Of a stretch of DNA of 64,000 nt, positions 17,302-29,500 are shown piece by piece (position 1 is the stretch's first letter; each line of letters begins with the position of its first letter). The translations under genes and the position numbers were made by a program. The notes beneath the pieces are model-generated. The model was not told the DNA's origin and made no database searches. It saw nothing but the letters and a program-made list of their open reading frames with translations. The stretch is from Halocatena halophila (GTDB taxonomy: Archaea; Halobacteriota; Halobacteria; Halobacteriales; Haloarculaceae). The stretch spans positions 1 to 64,000 of the forward strand of contig CP071309.1 of the NCBI GenBank assembly GCA_027563145.1. The letters are read 5' to 3'.

Positions 17302-19899
17302 ATGGTTTCATCAGGACAGAAGGTAGGAGGGCTCTACGTCGAGATAGAGGGAGACACCTCTGATTTCGACCGGGATATGGAACGGGCTGATCAGACAATG
17401 GATCGGGTTGAGAGTACCAGCAGTGGACTCCGATCACAGATACACGCCCTGGAGGGCGCATTTTTAGTTGCGGGAGCAGCCGCTGCTGGGCTCGCAGTCA
17501 GCCTCGGACTTATGACTCGGCGGTATGGTCAAGTCGATCAGACATTTGCTCAGATCCAAGAAAACACCCAGGCGAGCGCAGAGCAGATGGAAGCAATGCG
17601 AGCTGAGGCGCTTCAGGTCGGCGCTGAGCTTCCCACAACATTACGAGATTCGGCAGATACGTTGCGTGAGCTGACTAAAGCTGGTTTTGAGGCGGAAGAG
17701 GCAACTGAAGCACTGTCTGGAACGACTTATTTAGCGATCGCCGGCCAGTTAGAGATGGCACGGGCCGCAGAGATCTCTGCAAATGCACTCAATGCATGGG
17801 GACTTGATGCTGATAAAGCAGGGGCAGTGGCCAATACCCTCGCTGTAACGGCAGCTTCAGCGTCAACAGAAATCACCGAGATGGGAGAAGCGTTTAGGTA
17901 CGCGAGTTCCTCGGCCTCTCAGCTCGGGGTCTCCTCGCAAGAGCTCTCAGCCCTTGTCGGTGTACTTTCCGACGTTGGTATGCAGGGATCGATTGCTGGT
18001 ACGTCGATTAATCGTGCCCTCCTGTCGATTATTGATCCGACTGATAAAGCCCGTGAAGCGCTCGCTTCGGCAGGAATCTCTATGGATGACTTTACGAACA
18101 AAAATGGAGAGCTCAAAGAGATGTCCGATATACTCAACTTACTTAACAAGCGGACATCGGAGATGAGTCAGGTGCAGCGCCAGGCGATGCTCGCAGAGGC
18201 CTTCGGCACTCGTGGTGCTCGAGCAATCGGTCCAGCGATCGACAATATGGAAAAATACAATGAGTTGCTTGCGGATACATCGCGAGCACAGGTCGCTGGC
18301 GGGATCTCTCAACTCGGAGATCTCAGCCAGGACGATCTTGACGAGCGACAGCAAGCTGTAGGTTTCAATCTCCAACCTGGTTCGACACGCGATGTCCTCG
18401 AACAGTTCCGATCGATGGCTCAGAAAGAAGGACTCAACCAGCAAGAGCTCGCCACCCAGATCCAGTTGGGACTCAACGTAAACGAGGATGCGGCTCGACT
18501 CCTCTCAGGGGATCTCCTTGGTGGCACCGATATGGGCAAGCTTGTGAACGGAATCGAGAGCGTTTCTACAGCCCAACAGAAGGCTGAGGCCTCTATGCAG
18601 ACGTTCCGTGGACAAGTCGAGCAGTTCACAGGGGCTATGGACACGTTCTTTTACCGGGTCTACTCAGGGGCCACTGGTCCACTCTCCCTACTGTTCGATA
18701 TTTTGAACCCGCTGGCAGATCTACTCGCTGGAAATCGCACAGCAGCAAATATCCTCGGAGTGGCGCTTGTAGGAGCCGCTGGAGCAGCTAGCGTGGCAGC
18801 TGTCGCGATCGGCGCGATGTATGCAGAGGTGCTTATTGCAGAGAGCAGCTTTATGGCCGCAGCTGCATCGACACAAACCTACTCAGCCGCTCAATGGGGT
18901 CTGGCAGCGGCATCGAAAGCTGCTTCGGGAGCAGTCTGGCTAATGACTGCGTCCCTAGCCGATGTTCGAACGGCGCTCGCCACATCCCAGGCTGCACAAT
19001 GGGCCTCCTCGGCGTCAACATGGACACTTTCTGGAGCCTACGCGACCCTCACAGGTGCGGTCGGAACGGCCACCGGAGCACTCTATGGGTTCTGGACGGC
19101 CCTCGGGCCGATCGGTTGGGTGATCCTAGGCATCATCGGGTTGTTCGCAGCGTGGAAGTCTGGGCTGTTGGACTTCATTGGTCTCGGCCCAGAGGTTGAT
19201 GCAGTTATTTCCGGGATCTCGTGGGCTGTAGGAGGCCTGGCAGATGTACTCGGAGGTGTCGGTGACGCGACTGGTGGTGCTGTTGGCTGGCTACTGAAGT
19301 TTGCCGGCGTTCTGTTGAAAGTTTCCTTTTTCCCGTTTGTACTCTCGATCAAAATCCTTGTAGATCTGATTAGGGCTTTCGGATATGGTATCAGTTCCAT
19401 CGTCGATACAGGACAGACACTTCTTGATTTCTTCTCCAACTCCAACAGCTCGGCAGAAGCTCTCGGTCGCGCGCTCGGAATTCTACTCGGCGATACTGAT
19501 GCGTTCAAAACGGCGCTGAAATCGATTCCGGGAATGGGGCTGGTCTTCTGGCTACTTGAGGTAGTTAATAACATCGAATCGATCGGTGACGCCTTCCAGA
19601 AGGCGATTGAGGCAGGGAAAGAATTCATGGACTGGCTCAATCCAGCCAGTAAAGGCCAATCGCTAGGGGATTGGGCAAATCCCTTGCCGGATTCTCCACG
19701 AGGAGAGCCAGGGGATTCCCAACAGCAGCAACAGGGTCAGACTCAAAATCAAGTGTCTGCCGTCAACTCACCAAATTTCAATATGTCCGTTGTTATGGAT
19801 GGCCTTCAATCAGCACTCCAGCAGGGTCATGACGAGTCATCGAACGAACTTCGGAAACAGCTCGAAACAGAGCTCTATCAGTACCAGAACGGACAATGA
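17302..19899 (+). CDS. tail tape measure protein (TP901-type)
   Basis: 865 aa. The N-terminal coiled coil is followed by the TP901 core (TTLRDSADTLRELTKAGFEAEEA; ADKAGAVANTLAVTAA; MGEAFRYASSSASQLGVSSQEL), then several hydrophobic helices at about residues 470-690. The C-terminus is Gln-rich. Tape measures set tail length and reach the cell during ejection. At roughly 0.15 nm per residue the tail would be near 130 nm (inference). Confidence 0.92.
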   Translation: MVSSGQKVGGLYVEIEGDTSDFDRDMERADQTMDRVESTSSGLRSQIHALEGAFLVAGAAAAGLAVSLGLMTRRYGQVDQTFAQIQENTQASAEQMEAMRAEALQVGAELPTTLRDSADTLRELTKAGFEAEEATEALSGTTYLAIAGQLEMARAAEISANALNAWGLDADKAGAVANTLAVTAASASTEITEMGEAFRYASSSASQLGVSSQELSALVGVLSDVGMQGSIAGTSINRALLSIIDPTDKAREALASAGISMDDFTNKNGELKEMSDILNLLNKRTSEMSQVQRQAMLAEAFGTRGARAIGPAIDNMEKYNELLADTSRAQVAGGISQLGDLSQDDLDERQQAVGFNLQPGSTRDVLEQFRSMAQKEGLNQQELATQIQLGLNVNEDAARLLSGDLLGGTDMGKLVNGIESVSTAQQKAEASMQTFRGQVEQFTGAMDTFFYRVYSGATGPLSLLFDILNPLADLLAGNRTAANILGVALVGAAGAASVAAVAIGAMYAEVLIAESSFMAAAASTQTYSAAQWGLAAASKAASGAVWLMTASLADVRTALATSQAAQWASSASTWTLSGAYATLTGAVGTATGALYGFWTALGPIGWVILGIIGLFAAWKSGLLDFIGLGPEVDAVISGISWAVGGLADVLGGVGDATGGAVGWLLKFAGVLLKVSFFPFVLSIKILVDLIRAFGYGISSIVDTGQTLLDFFSNSNSSAEALGRALGILLGDTDAFKTALKSIPGMGLVFWLLEVVNNIESIGDAFQKAIEAGKEFMDWLNPASKGQSLGDWANPLPDSPRGEPGDSQQQQQGQTQNQVSAVNSPNFNMSVVMDGLQSALQQGHDESSNELRKQLETELYQYQNGQ

Positions 19900-20441
19900 A
19901 GCTGGTTGAAAATCCACACTGGGCAGGTTCACCAGTTATCGTCGGCGGTGTTGAGATTATAACAACCCAATCGGAGCAAGAGTCCGGCGTCGACGCACCG
20001 ACGCGATCGATAGAACAGGGACACGAAGTTACTCAACGGAATGTCTTAACACCGGAATCTGGTACGATCACCGGCGTCGTTAGGGCGTCTGAGCTGTCGG
20101 CTCTGTCGTCGTTGTCACGGCGCCGTGAGCCAGTGACAATCACAACCCCGGAGGGAACGATCTCCAACTGTGTCGTTGAAAAGGTTACTCGGACTCGAGA
20201 GGGAGGGCATCTAGAGAAATTCGACATCACCGTTAAATGGCGACAAGTCTTCATCGCTGAGGTCGGCACCGTGTCGATCACGGCACAAACAGGGGATGGC
20301 AAGAAGTCCCAGGGATCTTCGAATGCATCGTCAAACTCGTTAGCGGGCTCGAAAAGCAAAAATGGCGGAGGGGGAGGAGGTGGCAGCGCAACTGGAAATT
20401 ACATATCTGGACTTTGGGACGATATTACTGGCTTAGTATGA
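19896..20441 (+). CDS. baseplate/tail protein after the tape measure
   Basis: 181 aa. The first ~130 residues are a beta-rich domain (VIVGGVEIITTQSEQESG, REPVTITTPEG, KFDITVKWRQVF); the C-terminus has a Ser/Asn/Gly-rich linker with seven glycines and a short hydrophobic end. Comparable proteins between tape measure and hub are peripheral baseplate or LysM-type hub proteins. It overlaps both neighbours by 4 bp. Confidence 0.55.
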   Translation: MKLVENPHWAGSPVIVGGVEIITTQSEQESGVDAPTRSIEQGHEVTQRNVLTPESGTITGVVRASELSALSSLSRRREPVTITTPEGTISNCVVEKVTRTREGGHLEKFDITVKWRQVFIAEVGTVSITAQTGDGKKSQGSSNASSNSLAGSKSKNGGGGGGGSATGNYISGLWDDITGLV

Positions 20442-20866
20442 TTGTAGAGATCGATCCAATTGATCTTCCCGAGGAGACAGCTCGTGCGCGTGAACCGATC
20501 AACATCGAACAGCGAGATCATCCAGCCTGGCCGGAGGGAATCATTGAGGTACTAATGGATTGGAACAACGCGGCCAATTACTGGACATGGGAAGTAACGA
20601 TTGATGGCAGTACAGCAATCGCTCGCCAGCCAGCTGAGTACGCACATACGTACCGGTTTGGTGACTACATCTGGTTTACTTTCCTAGATCTCTCGGGAGC
20701 TACTTCTTCGGTCGCCCCGGAAACTCTCGGTTCGTCGGTCGATCTCATTGCGTTCCCTGGTATCCGGTCACCGGGATTCGGTGGCTGGCTTGACCGGCAG
20801 CGGCCCGATGATACTGAACGGGAGTCGCTCCTCAACGAGTGGGAAACGAACGTGATCCAATCATGA
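20438..20866 (+). CDS. hypothetical baseplate protein
   Basis: 142 aa from ATG 20438 (an upstream in-frame start lies inside the previous gene). Beta-rich with many tryptophans. It overlaps the hub gene by 4 bp and lies between two baseplate genes. Not recognised. Confidence 0.55.
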   Translation: MIVEIDPIDLPEETARAREPINIEQRDHPAWPEGIIEVLMDWNNAANYWTWEVTIDGSTAIARQPAEYAHTYRFGDYIWFTFLDLSGATSSVAPETLGSSVDLIAFPGIRSPGFGGWLDRQRPDDTERESLLNEWETNVIQS

Positions 20867-21792
20867 GCGTCTCAGCAGCATTCCAGCAAAAGCGGGAGGT
20901 AGTCGCTGGATCGATCCAGGCAGTGGCAGAGGGAGCTGAGCAGGATCTCCATCAGGATGTGAAGATCACGTGTGACAAAGATGGCCTGCAAGCCGAAGCC
21001 ACGATCTACAACGTCGCTCGCGATACCTGGAAATCAGTAAAAAAGGGAGATCCCTTTCGTATCTCCCTCGGGTATCTCAATGGCCCTTACTCAGTCTGCA
21101 TCCTGGGCTCAATTCAAGAAAAACTTCCACCGGAAAGAGAGGGGGCTGACGTTAAGTATAAAATCAAAGGTCGAGATAAGAGCGGAGCTGCTCTCCGGGG
21201 GACATATCAAAGCCACACCTGGAATAAGCCTACCCTTGACGAGATTGTGCACGACATCGCTGGCTTTGCAGGACTCTCACCAGGAATCATCGACACATCG
21301 GGGGGATCCATCGAACAGCGGTGGCCAATGAGTAAGGAGCACAACCTCTATCACTGGCTCAAGGAGCTCAAAAAGGAGGCTGACTCTCAGTCTGGCAAAC
21401 AGCATGAATTCCATGCTGAATCAGGGAAATTACATTTCACTCCGAAAGAACAGCCCAGTCAACAGGCTCTTCGGCTCGAAGATGGTCCGAAGGGGAATGT
21501 GATCAAACTCGATGAACAGCAGGGAAAAGACAAGCAATCAGACGATTCTGGAGGGCTTGAGTTTGAAGCCCTTCTTGACCCCCGCGTCAAAAAGAACGGG
21601 TTGGCGTCGATCGCAACCGAGAACTACAGTGGTACGTTCAGGATTACGGAATACGAGTTAAAATCGAGCACTGACACCGGCAAACACCGGCTGTCAGGAA
21701 AACTAGCCTCGACCGGGTCGAAGTATCGAATTGTTTCGGGAGCGCCACCACACGTTCCGCCGAACCGGCCTGTGAACAGTAGTGGATTCTAA
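20863..21792 (+). CDS. baseplate hub protein (gpD / XkdQ-like)
   Basis: 309 aa from ATG 20863. The N-terminal half contains DGLQAEATIYNVARDTW and KKGDPFRISLGY, the pattern of the first hub domains (T4 gp27, phage protein D). The middle has TLDEIVHDIAGFAGL and HWLKELKKEADSQ as in XkdQ/YqbQ hubs. It should form the trimeric hub between tube and spike. The gpV-like spike gene follows. Confidence 0.8.
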   Translation: MSVSAAFQQKREVVAGSIQAVAEGAEQDLHQDVKITCDKDGLQAEATIYNVARDTWKSVKKGDPFRISLGYLNGPYSVCILGSIQEKLPPEREGADVKYKIKGRDKSGAALRGTYQSHTWNKPTLDEIVHDIAGFAGLSPGIIDTSGGSIEQRWPMSKEHNLYHWLKELKKEADSQSGKQHEFHAESGKLHFTPKEQPSQQALRLEDGPKGNVIKLDEQQGKDKQSDDSGGLEFEALLDPRVKKNGLASIATENYSGTFRITEYELKSSTDTGKHRLSGKLASTGSKYRIVSGAPPHVPPNRPVNSSGF

Positions 21793-21794
21793 CG

Positions 21795-22844
21795 ATGAAT
21801 CTCAAACACGCACTTGAGAACGGTGTCGAGCGGCAGCTACGGAACTTGTACATCTACGTTCCTGCCATACTTGAGGATGTAGACGAGCAGGGGCTGGGCA
21901 CGGTCGTGAAGAAAGACGACAAGGATGTCATGGCCGACAAAGTCCCAATCTTCAGTCTCTATTCCGGCGATGGGTACGGTGAGAAGCATGCTCTCCATCC
22001 GCCGGAGGAGGGATTCATGCTTTGTTGCAAATACCCCACACCTGACGTGATGAGCCAACAGGGCATCGTTGAAGAGATCTCACACAGCAGGCACTATTCA
22101 TTTCAAGACGGGCATTTTATTCCGGGACCTCGATTCCACAACTTCGAACAGGGGCTCGACACCCCGATCGACGCCTATCACTACCGGCACAAATCCGGGG
22201 CTGAACAGTACATCTCCCCCGACGGAGACATGCAGTTCACGCATCCATCCGGCCATGAGGTCGATATCTCTTCGGGGAACGTTTCGGTAACATTCAGCCG
22301 GTCGGATGGGGACAACACATCGATAACGGTGTCTGAATCGGTGATCGGGATCGATGCTCCTGATAAGTTCAACGACCATGCGACCGATCCACGAACCCAA
22401 ATCCGCGCAACTGAGTCCGGGCGTGCCCATATCGATGGGATCGTGTCGGTCGGCGACGCGGACGCTCATCGCGAGGACCGGACCACGGAAACCACCGATC
22501 CGGACGATCCCCGGACCTACGAAGAGGTGAACGAGCCCGCCGAGCCAATCGCAGACCCCACCGATGACGCCGAGACGGCATACGATAACCCGTCGACGGT
22601 CGAGGCTACAGGCGCGATCGATCACGGCCTATTCGAGCACCGCCGTGCAGTCGTTGAGCGCCGGGAAGTCGATCCTGATCCAGCAATCAACGACCCGACC
22701 GATCCCGCGTACATCGAGCTGCCGGATTCGATGCGTTCAGCGTCGAAACTTCCCGTTGGATACCAGTATATTGAAACAACGGCGGGTGAGTTGCGCATGA
22801 TCGGGATGGATGGGACGACGCCAATCACAATCACAACACTATGA
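21795..22844 (+). CDS. baseplate spike protein (gpV / Gp138-like)
   Basis: 349 aa. The N-terminal OB-fold-like part (AILEDVDEQGLGTVVKK, GEKHALHPPEEGFMLCCKY) matches spike proteins; the centre (EQYISPDGDMQFTHPSGHEVDI) is a beta-helix-like needle region with alternating short strands. The last ~120 residues are an acidic extension with many DP pairs. It should pierce the cell envelope. Confidence 0.8.
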   Translation: MNLKHALENGVERQLRNLYIYVPAILEDVDEQGLGTVVKKDDKDVMADKVPIFSLYSGDGYGEKHALHPPEEGFMLCCKYPTPDVMSQQGIVEEISHSRHYSFQDGHFIPGPRFHNFEQGLDTPIDAYHYRHKSGAEQYISPDGDMQFTHPSGHEVDISSGNVSVTFSRSDGDNTSITVSESVIGIDAPDKFNDHATDPRTQIRATESGRAHIDGIVSVGDADAHREDRTTETTDPDDPRTYEEVNEPAEPIADPTDDAETAYDNPSTVEATGAIDHGLFEHRRAVVERREVDPDPAINDPTDPAYIELPDSMRSASKLPVGYQYIETTAGELRMIGMDGTTPITITTL

Positions 22845-23098
22845 ACACGAATGACGAAATTATCCCAGAAGAAGCGAACATTGGAATTATTGGCTCTGTT
22901 TCACAGTCAAACATGCTGTCGAACGACTCCATTGGTAATCGAGAGATAACAGTCCGCTCCGACGGGGATCGTGTGGTTTTGGCCGTGGGAATTGATTATT
23001 GTGATGATGAGTCAGCCTTTTCGACCGTGGAGCTGGTGCCTGATGATGCTCTTGACCTGGCTGAACAGTTGACCGAGATCGCCCATGAGCACGAGTAA
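22841..23098 (+). CDS. hypothetical protein, 85 aa
   Basis: Acidic, with a beta-rich middle (RVVLAVGIDY) and a C-terminal helix (DDALDLAEQLTEIAHEHE). It overlaps the spike gene by 4 bp and the gp25-like gene by 14 bp, so it is probably a baseplate accessory. Not recognised. Confidence 0.55.
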   Translation: MNTNDEIIPEEANIGIIGSVSQSNMLSNDSIGNREITVRSDGDRVVLAVGIDYCDDESAFSTVELVPDDALDLAEQLTEIAHEHE

Positions 23099-23540
23099 CA
23101 GCGATCGCTCCCCAAGGGATGCGTTTCGGCGCTTCAACGGGGAAACGTACGGTGAAGCGCATGGCTTCGATCAATCGACAGGGGATTTTGTCCGTTCAGA
23201 CTCAGGCAATATCCAGCTTATTGAGGGGCCCCCGATGGTTGCTCAGGAATTAGTTCGCACCCTTCAGACACCGATTGGAGATGATCCATTCCGGCCTGAC
23301 TTCGGTCTCGACAAAAAGGAATTTCTTGGGAACTCTGAGTATCGAACGAAGGCTGCGTTGATCGATGCGATCGGTCCGGACGCTGATCCACGAGTCGGCG
23401 AGCTCGGACACGGAGATATCACGGTCACGTCGCCGGACGGAAGCCGAGATGCATCGGTCACGGTCCGACTAACCCTGGTCGATGGTACGCCGCTGGAATT
23501 CTCTGCTGATTTCCGGGCACTGTTGGGTGTTGCTGGATGA
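23085..23540 (+). CDS. baseplate wedge protein (gpW / gp25-like)
   Basis: 151 aa. The diagnostic segment VAQELVRTLQTPIGDDPFRPDFGLDKKEFLG, spanning about residues 49-80, matches the gp25/GPW family pattern (helix, then G-x-x-x-x-x-P-x-x-G). The C-terminus has beta strands (DASVTVRLTLVDGTPLEF). It connects hub and wedges and starts sheath assembly. It overlaps the gpJ gene. Confidence 0.88.
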   Translation: MSTSNSDRSPRDAFRRFNGETYGEAHGFDQSTGDFVRSDSGNIQLIEGPPMVAQELVRTLQTPIGDDPFRPDFGLDKKEFLGNSEYRTKAALIDAIGPDADPRVGELGHGDITVTSPDGSRDASVTVRLTLVDGTPLEFSADFRALLGVAG

Positions 23541-26500
23541 GCTCGGCACCGTCTGAAGCAATCGAGCAGCTGTTTCTGGATCATGGAGTTTCGTCGGAGG
23601 GGTTCAAACGGCCCCACATAGATGAAATCTGGGAAGTTGCTGTTCGCGAGGCCGAACAAAAGTTCGGTCGGACTCTAACAGCACCAACTTCATCGGAGCT
23701 CCAATACGTCGAACTGGTGGTCCTGTGGGCTGACACCTTCTTCGAGATGATGGAGTCGGTGTACTACTCGTCCTATTATCGGACGGCCCAGGGCAAGCAG
23801 CTCGACCGGCTGCTCGCGTTGATGGGCTATGAGCGTCTACCAGAACGACAGGCAACTGGCGAGGTGACGTTCACGGCAGCAGGCTCTAATGGAGCTCCAG
23901 AACGAGTCGATATCCCCGCTGGAACACGGATAACGACGAGCTTGACCAATACTGAAGAACGGAAAATCTTCGAGACGACAGAGCCAGCCGTCATTCCAGA
24001 GGGAGCAACGGAAGTAACTCAAGTGCCGGTCCGAGGGGTGGATCCACTGCTAACGTCGCTTGATCTCTCAGATACGCAGACTGGCGAAGAGACTAACGTT
24101 GCTACTGCTGCTCTAGACTCACTGTTCGATAGCGTACAAGGCGTCAGGAGCGTCAGCAATCCGTTACCGACCGGCGGATCGGGAACACGAGCTGATGATT
24201 CCAGCTATGATTTCGTAACTGGTCGTGATGAAGAATCCGACGCGGACTTTCGCCGGCGGTACGAAAGCGCTCAAGCGTTGGGAGGTTCGGCCACTCTCGA
24301 CAGTATTGAGGCTGCAATCAGAAACGCTGGCGACGGTTCAATTGTCGAAGCTGTCCGTGTCGACGAGACACTTGAAATTACGTCCGACGGATCTGGCGGG
24401 TATACTGGGCGGCAAATAGAGCCAATTGTTGCCCTGAAAAACGATACGCCGGCAAATAGACAGGCAGTTGGTCAAGCAATCTTTGACAGTCGTGCAGCAG
24501 GGATTGAGTCGGTCGGGCCGGTTTCTGTCCAGGCAGAACGATCGGATGGAACAACCCATAATCAGGCAGAGGGCTTCAGGCTGACAACAGACGTTGAGAT
24601 ATATGTAGAGGCGAGCATCCTAACAACCGATACGTTCCCAGAAGATGGCGTCGAGAGAATCAAACAGAATGTCATTGAGATCGTCGGAGGCTATCTGGCT
24701 GATGGATCGCGAGTCAGTGGCGAGTACGGTGAAATTGGCCCCGATGTCTATTACAGCCAGATAGTCGGTGCGATCATGGACAATGATGTCGAGGGCGTCC
24801 TCGATGTCGATGGTAGCTCTGTGTCCGATGCGATCAAGATAGGAACGGCAGACCCACCGACCGGGACCTCCAACGTGAGCATCTCAGAAACCGAGATTGC
24901 GCTCACTCGGCCGAACAGTATAACGATCAATACCAGCAGCGGTTCACCACAGTAATTTTAGTATGGCAGAAAACATCACCACCGTCGGAGCAGAGTTTCT
25001 CATCAAAGTGTTGATCACTGAAGAGGCAACCAAACCTACGAATACGACGATTGGCTTATTTGACAACCAAACAGAATCAACGTCCCTGTACACAGTCGAT
25101 TCAGGAGACGTGACGATCACTGAATCGACTGATGTTGGGGATATTACGACCGAACCCAGCGACGGAAACTATGCACGGCTATCGTATGCATTCGGAACAA
25201 CAGACTTCTCCTCAACCACCAACGCAAACGGGAACTGGCAGGCTAATTTCAGTGAGAAGACATTCGATGTAGCAAACACGACAGGATATGCAGATTCCTA
25301 TTTCGAGGTTGTGTCCTTCACAGCTGGAGGGGAATCTTCTGCAAACGATCACCTACTGACGTTCGGTCCGTTACTAGATTCTCAAGGTAACCAAATGCGG
25401 ATTGACCTTGGGTCAGCAACGAGCTTTGACTTCAGCGGTTCCCTGATCGTTCCGTAGATGCGGTTCGGTGAGTCACGGTTTGGGACAGCCCAGTTAGGAG
25501 CCAGTAAGATGGCTGCCACTGGGGAAGCCCGAATCGAAGCAACCTCTTCTGGAAGCGTGGCGATGCTCGCCACCGCTGGCACAGGAACCTCTGGGACGAT
25601 CACAGGGACGAGCTCGGGAGGGCTCACAGCGATCGCGACGAGTCCACAGACGATGGCAACCACGCTTGAAGGACGTGCAGTGGGCTCACTAACAGCACTT
25701 GACAGTGGTGTCTCTCAGACATGGCATCTCTCGATGAGTGGTGGTGGAGCGGTCGCAGACACCATCCTAACAATCGAAGCCCGCTATCCCGAACTGGTCG
25801 CAACTGCATCGCCAGATCGGGCTATCCCTGAACGCGATCGCGTCGAGGGATATCTAAAACGCCCCTTCGAGTCGGACTTCCCGGCCCGCCAATCTGGAGG
25901 TGTTCAGGACCGAGGAGAATTTTCCTATCTGGTGGATCTCTTCGGCGATATCGCGGAAGAGACGAACGACACGAAGAACGAAGTGCTGGCTGCTGGATTT
26001 GTGGACCTCGCGAACGGAACGTCGCTCGATAACATCGGCTCATTGCTTTTGTTACCTCGACGGACAGGAGAGACGGATCCACACTACCGAATCCGGTTGA
26101 AGTCGGTTGCACGGGCGCTTACTGGTGGTGCCACGGTCGATCAAGTCCGGGAAACGATTGCGATTCTCCTAGAGTGCAACGTTTCGGATGTGCACCTCAC
26201 AGAGCCACCAGACCAGCCAGCTCGATTCGATCTCACAATTGACGGTACGATCGTCGAAGAGGCTTCTGTCACAGTTGACGATGTTGTGGAGTTTGTCAAA
26301 CAATTCCGAGCTGGAGGAGTCGATGTGACGCTGTCAGTAACTGGATCGTTCACCTATCGATCGGTCGAAGACTTCGAATCTGGAACAGATCTAGGAGAAA
26401 AAGGATACGGCGAGGCGGGCTACTCCGGCCGGATTTTGTGATCAATAACAAAATGAATCCAATTGAAGACGCACAGCAGAACGCACAGCAGATACTATCA

Positions 26501-29500
26501 GAGGCGGAGCAGTCTCTTGATGACGACGAAACCGTCGAAGGGCGGGCACTAGAGGCTGCACAGACACATTACGAGACGGCAATCGAACAACAACAGCGCG
26601 CACAGCAGATCGCACAAACAGCTGCGATCACAGTCGCTATTATTGAGGGCATTGCGAAGCATTCCAACCGTAACCGAGAGGAGGAGAACGACCAGGAGGA
26701 AGCTATCGTTGAGGGAGTGAACGATGACTGAAACGACCATCACCGACGCGATCGTCTGGCCAGAGGATCAAGGAACAGGTGCGCCAGTTGACATCGCTGA
26801 AGGTGACTGGGCGTCGGCAGCGTATCTTGGGTCGATTGCACGCGCGCGTGGGACAAGCGGATACGTCGACGCGGGAATCGGACTCAGTTACAACCCAAGT
26901 GACGACACTATGGACATCGGAGCAGGCCTCGCTTTCGTTCGGTACACAGGGTCGTCTACGATACAGCTCACGTCGTCGAGTTACGACGCGTCGTGGGATC
27001 GGGACCTCGTGTTCATGGTCAGCGTTCCCGCCGTCTCGAACCTCTCACTCGACGCCAGTGCTGTCAACGAGATCTATCTGGCAATAGACCCAACCGTCGG
27101 AGACGGTGCTCGGTATCGATACGGGAGCGCAGTTAGCGAGCCCGCCAACCCACACATAAAGATCGGCGAGATCGACACGGCGGCGGAGACGACGACCGAG
27201 CTCGCGCGCGGACCTGTCGGGTCGTTCGACACACTCTCGACGACGGAAATTCAGGGGGATATCATCGCGGGCGATCCGGCGCTGACTGATATTACAGGGC
27301 CAAATCTGTTTATCAACGGTTCAGGGCAGCTCACCGCTGCAAATATGCGGACGGACTACCTCGATGACGGAACGGAAGTCGTCTCGAATTCCACCGCCGT
27401 CAATTTTGGAACGAATTTGAGCGTTACCGACGACGGTGGGATACCGCTCATTGACGCGACTGACACAAATACACACACGAGCATTTCCAACGACGGCACG
27501 CAGGTGCTCTCAGACGTATCGGACGTGAACTTCGGCACGAACGTCGAGGTCTCCGCTGATGGTGATGGATCTGTGTCGGTCTCAGCAACCGATACGGACA
27601 CAAACACTCATACAACTGTCTCTGATGATGGGTCGGAGGTCGTTCCCGATGTTTCAGACATCAATTTCGGCTCGAACGTCGGCGTTTCAGATGACGGCGA
27701 CGGATCGGTGACCATCGATGCAACAGAGACAACTACGCTGTTCATGTCGGATTATGCGCCAAATGGAGGTACCGTCGATTCAGCGTTCGCGACCGCCGTG
27801 TCGGACGCCCAGGAGGGTGACCGGATCGTCTTTGATCACAGCGACTACGAGTTGACCCAGCAGACGGTTATCAATAAGCCGCTCACGATCGACCAGACGC
27901 CTGATTCGACACTTCGCTGTACGAATACCAGCAACAACAACGCTCACATCCTGTTCGAGGGTGGAGGGCTGGGCCAGTCCACAACCACTACAGAAATCGG
28001 AAACGTGGGCGAAAGAACGCTGTCAGTTAATGATGAGACAGTTGTCACAGCTGGGGATTACGTGCTGCTGATCGAGGATGAGTATACGGCAGTAAACGTC
28101 AACTCACAGATTCAATTCGCGGAGGTCGAATCGACGGCAACCGGCTCAATCACACTGATGTCCGCTCTCTCCAAAGAATTCGTGTCGGGGACGACCATCT
28201 ACCAGGTTGATCTCCTCGAAGGACCGGAGATGAAAAATCTCTCAACGCAGGGCGGCGGGACCCGGCATCTACAGTTTCGATGGTGTAAAGCCCCCGTGTA
28301 CGACAGTGTGTCGATCTCTGAGTATCTAGAGATCTCTCTCTATGCCCTCGACTGTTGGCAGCCACGATATCGCGATGTCCAAGCGACTGATCCCGAAGGC
28401 ACCCTTTCTGGAGAGGGAGAACCGATATCCTTGTACCGCTGCACCGATGGGTACATCGAATCACCGAGAGTCTACGATTGTCGCCGGGGAATCGACTTCG
28501 CATGGGGCACACGGAACGTGACTGTGGTTGATCCCATTCTGTACGGCTGTCTCATTGCAGGGATAAGCGTTCACCAGGATGACGAAGCTGGCACGTTCCA
28601 CATTGAAGGAGGCGAGATTGTTTGCCAGACCACTGAGGAGGACACAGCTCACAACGGCCAGGGCATATCAATGTCATCGTCAGCGGTGACGTCAATCGAT
28701 GGGACTCGGATTGTAGCCCGCGCGAACGGAATTATCGCGAGCGGAGAAACTCATGCCACAAACGTCACAATCGAACCAAGCGATGGGACGCCCGAAGGAA
28801 ATGCAGGCATTCTCGTACAATCAAATGACTGTTCATTCATCGGCTGTAGACTAGGTGACCCCGACGGTCAGTTCGATCAGGGCGTATGGATCGATGCATC
28901 AGGTGGGGCTATTCAGAACGTCGAGATCGACATGGACATGGACTTCACCGGAGAGAACATGATCTACGTCGACGGTCGATCGAATCCAGTGAAAAACGTC
29001 CGGATACGGGGAAACTACGATCTCGTCGGCTCAAGTTCAAATCAAGGCTTCCTAATCGAGGCGAACAATAGCAATCGCGTTGAGAACGTCGATATTTCCG
29101 TTTCTCTGGAGAATCACCCCGAGCAAGGGGTACGGCTCGAAACCAACACCGACGGCGTGCTCGACAACATCAACGTCCACGATTCGTACTTTGATTGTAC
29201 TCAGGCAGCCGTCTACTCCAACGGTTCAGGAACGTTCGGAACTCTCCGGGTAAGAGACTCTGTCCTAGACACAGGGAGCACATCTGTGTCCTTCAACGAG
29301 CCCGTCAGCAAGATCTTTGTAACCAACAACGGCATCGCTGGGACGATTGACACGGGCGACAACAGCTACACCACCGAATCCGGCAATCTCTGATTACCAT
29401 GGCACAACAAACAGCACGGAGCAAGTCGAGCGGCGGCGCTGTCGATCTCGACAGTTATCTGTGGCCCAACACCGGGACGGAGCCGACGGACACAACGAAC